From an uncultured Eubacteriaceae bacterium (GTDB lineage Bacteria; Bacillota; Clostridia; Oscillospirales; Acutalibacteraceae), in the NCBI GenBank assembly GCA_937905915.1, contig CALCVR010000078.1, positions 1-5,859 of the forward strand: a DNA stretch of 5,859 bases, given 5' to 3'. The notes below the pieces were generated by a model. The model was not told the origin of the DNA, did not search any database, and saw nothing but the letters and a program-made list of their open reading frames with translations. The position numbers and the translations under genes are program-made. Below are positions 4,371 through 5,859 of this stretch, piece after piece. Each line of letters opens with the position of its first letter. Position 1 is the stretch's first letter.

Positions 4371-5507
4371 ATGAGCTTGCAAGACGTTTATCTGGACAAT
4401 AGTGCGACTACCAGAGTGTGCGAGGAAGCAGTTGAACGTATGGTGCAGGTGATGACGGTGTCGTATGGCAATCCGTCGTCGCTGCATCAGAAAGGGCTGG
4501 AAGCGGAAGATGAAATCAATCGAGCTCGTCGCGCCATAGCCTATCGTCTAGGCTGTATGGAGAGGGAGATTGTGTTTACCTCCGGCGGTACCGAGGCCAA
4601 TAATCTCGCTTTGTTTGGCAGCGCGGCTGCAAAAAAAAGAGCCGGCAATCGCATTGTTATCACACAGCTGGAGCATTCTTCCGTGTACGAAACAGCGGAC
4701 GCCTTGGAACAACAGGGGTTTGAAGTCATCCGATTGGCTCCGGCACCGGATGGCAAGATTTCCATTCAATCTATTGAGGAAGCGGTCAACCAGGATACCA
4801 TCCTGGTCAGTATGATGTTGGTCAATAACGAAACCGGAGCCATTCAACCGGTGGAACACATTAAAAAAGCGGTAAAAAAGTCGGGCGCTCCTGCCCTGAT
4901 CCACTGTGACGCCGTGCAGGCCTTCGGCAAAATGCCTTGCCGCCCCGCGGCGCTGGGGGTGGATCTTATGACCATTTCCTCCCACAAAATCCACGGCCCA
5001 AAGGGTGCAGGAGCCTTGTACATCCGCAAAGGAACGCGTATTTTACCCAGACAGTTTGGGGGAAGCCAAGAATGGGGAATCCGTCCCGGAACCGAAGGGA
5101 CGCCGTCCATTGCCGGATTTGGCGCAGCAGTGGAAGCCTTGGGGGATATCGCCCAACATGCAGAGCAGGTTTCAAAATTATGGACAGCTCTGCACAAGGC
5201 GGCCGAGGAAATGCCAAGCGTACACATCAATTCGCCGGAGGACGCTTTGCCTTATGTGTTTAATTTGTCGGTAGAAGGAGTTCGCTCTGAAACCATGCTT
5301 CATTTTTTAGCGCAGAAGGGAATTTATGTCTCCAGCGGATCGGCATGTTCTAAGGGAGCTCTCAGCCGGCCCTTAGCCGCTATGGGGCTGGGCCGCAAGA
5401 CTGTGGACAGCGCCCTTCGCATCAGCTTCTCTCGGTTTAACCGGATGGAGCATGTAAAGGCTTTGGTAGAAGGCATCGAGGAAGGCATCGCCCGTCTGAG
5501 GAAATAA
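4371..5507 (+). CDS. Cysteine desulfurase, NifS/IscS family (NifZ-like, paired with thiI)
   Basis: A PLP-dependent cytoplasmic enzyme that removes sulfur from L-cysteine, forming alanine and an enzyme persulfide that is passed to acceptors. From ATG 4371 it has 378 residues, the usual length. Visible motifs: VYLDNSATT (6-14), SGGTEANNLALFG (71-83), THE H102 region QLEHSSVYE, HCDAVQAFGK (178-187, PLP-binding D180), SSHKIHGPKGAG (203-214, Schiff-base K206), RPGTEGTPSIAGF (238-250) and SSGSACSKG (322-330, catalytic C326). K206 and D180 coincide with E. coli IscS numbering. Start choice is unsettled. GTG 4323 is in frame upstream but adds 16 atypical residues and lacks a ribosome site. GAGGGG at 4364-4369 is only 1 nt from ATG 4371 but 7 nt from TTG 4377, which would give MQDVYLDNSATT. 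thiI follows after 25 nt, so sulfur delivery to ThiI is the likely main role, as for B. subtilis NifZ; Fe-S cluster assembly cannot be excluded. Confidence 0.94.
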   Translation: MSLQDVYLDNSATTRVCEEAVERMVQVMTVSYGNPSSLHQKGLEAEDEINRARRAIAYRLGCMEREIVFTSGGTEANNLALFGSAAAKKRAGNRIVITQLEHSSVYETADALEQQGFEVIRLAPAPDGKISIQSIEEAVNQDTILVSMMLVNNETGAIQPVEHIKKAVKKSGAPALIHCDAVQAFGKMPCRPAALGVDLMTISSHKIHGPKGAGALYIRKGTRILPRQFGGSQEWGIRPGTEGTPSIAGFGAAVEALGDIAQHAEQVSKLWTALHKAAEEMPSVHINSPEDALPYVFNLSVEGVRSETMLHFLAQKGIYVSSGSACSKGALSRPLAAMGLGRKTVDSALRISFSRFNRMEHVKALVEGIEEGIARLRK

Positions 5508-5532
5508 AGAGGAAAACAGGGAGTTTTTAACT

Positions 5533-5859
5533 GTGAATGAAATTATATTGGCAAAAATGGGGGAACTGGCCCTCAAGGGGCTCAATCGCTCCACCTTTGA
5601 GTCCATTTTAGTAAAAAATATTCGCCGCCGTCTGGCAGACCTTGGATCCTTTGAGATCCGTAAGGCTCAATCGGTCATCACCATTGAACCCAAGGAATCA
5701 TCCATCGACTTGGATGAGGCTGTAGCGCGGGTAAGGCAAGTGTTTGGCATTGTGGCATTGTCCCGCGCTATGGTGGCGCCAAAAGAGATGGACGTCATCT
5801 TAGAGGTTGCTCCTGGTTATTTGGAAGAGACGCTGGAAAACGCTAGAACCTTTAAAGTA
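5533..5859 (+). CDS. thiI: ThiI, tRNA 4-thiouridine sulfurtransferase (N-terminal part, cut by window edge)
   Basis: The first 109 codons of ThiI, in frame to the edge. ThiI adenylates U8 of tRNA and inserts sulfur received as a persulfide from a cysteine desulfurase, giving 4-thiouridine; in some bacteria it also serves thiamine thiazole synthesis. The visible part is the N-terminal ferredoxin-like domain (ILAKMGELALKGLNRSTFE at 4-22, then LVKNIRRRLADL at 25-36), followed by the start of the THUMP domain (about residue 60 on, AVARVRQVFGIVALSRA). The PP-loop ATPase domain, and any rhodanese domain, lie off the edge. Start is GTG 5533, with GGGAG (5519-5523) 9 nt upstream; the ATG at 5537 is out of frame. 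It lies 25 nt behind the cysteine desulfurase with no terminator between them, so the two form an operon. Confidence 0.93.
   Translation, partial: MNEIILAKMGELALKGLNRSTFESILVKNIRRRLADLGSFEIRKAQSVITIEPKESSIDLDEAVARVRQVFGIVALSRAMVAPKEMDVILEVAPGYLEETLENARTFKV

Noticed and set aside
4296..4994. Minus-strand frames opposite the cysteine desulfurase
   Set aside because: The plus-strand frame has the complete set of PLP and cysteine motifs. The opposing frames are low-complexity shadows without domains.
1..5859. CRISPR arrays, insertion sequences, tRNA genes, phage genes
   Set aside because: No regularly spaced direct repeats, transposase motifs, terminal inverted repeats or tRNA-like cloverleaf were seen on either strand.

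Overview
The window reads as ordinary chromosomal DNA from a low-to-mid GC Gram-positive bacterium, most likely a Clostridia member (Oscillospiraceae/Ruminococcaceae-like). This rests on purine-rich Shine-Dalgarno sites, sigma-A type promoters, a short SH3-less DtxR/MntR regulator, a clostridial-style GH13 enzyme, and a cysteine desulfurase directly followed by thiI, as in the Bacillus nifZ-thiI pair. The assignment is inference from gene content; no marker gene fixes the species. No mobile element, CRISPR array, rRNA or tRNA was seen.

Layout. The minus strand fills 1-4091 and the plus strand 4371-5859, diverging from a shared control region at 4092-4370. Along the minus strand, in the direction of transcription: a YfbR-like HD-domain 5'-deoxynucleotidase (4091-3498); a spacer with a long inverted repeat; a GH13 alpha-glucan hydrolase (3357-1462); a DtxR/MntR-type metalloregulator starting 5 nt after the hydrolase stop (1456-1082); a 241-bp spacer with a strong promoter, two hairpins and a terminator; and a MurE-type Mur ligase that begins at GTG 840 and runs off the left edge. 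The murE start uses GTG and the gene is cut by the edge, so a simple ATG-to-stop search misses it. On the plus strand lie a NifS/IscS-family cysteine desulfurase (4371-5507) and, 25 nt later, the first 109 codons of thiI, cut by the right edge.

How the genes work together. Cysteine desulfurase and ThiI form one pathway: persulfide sulfur moves from cysteine to ThiI for 4-thiouridine in tRNA, and possibly for thiamine thiazole. The hydrolase and the metalloregulator are spaced like one transcript although their functions look unrelated. The nucleotidase belongs to nucleotide salvage, and the Mur ligase to peptidoglycan synthesis.

Most notable: a well-formed promoter 118 nt upstream of the murE-like start is followed by a hairpin and then a GC-rich terminator that lies inside the leader, before the gene. 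This is the layout of an attenuator or riboregulator, and I could not match it to a known class. Secondary points are the mixed DtxR/MntR metal-ligand set, two abutting palindromes on the yfbR promoter, and the SPDHIGPGEH variant of the Mur ligase motif. I did not find a clear undescribed multi-gene system.
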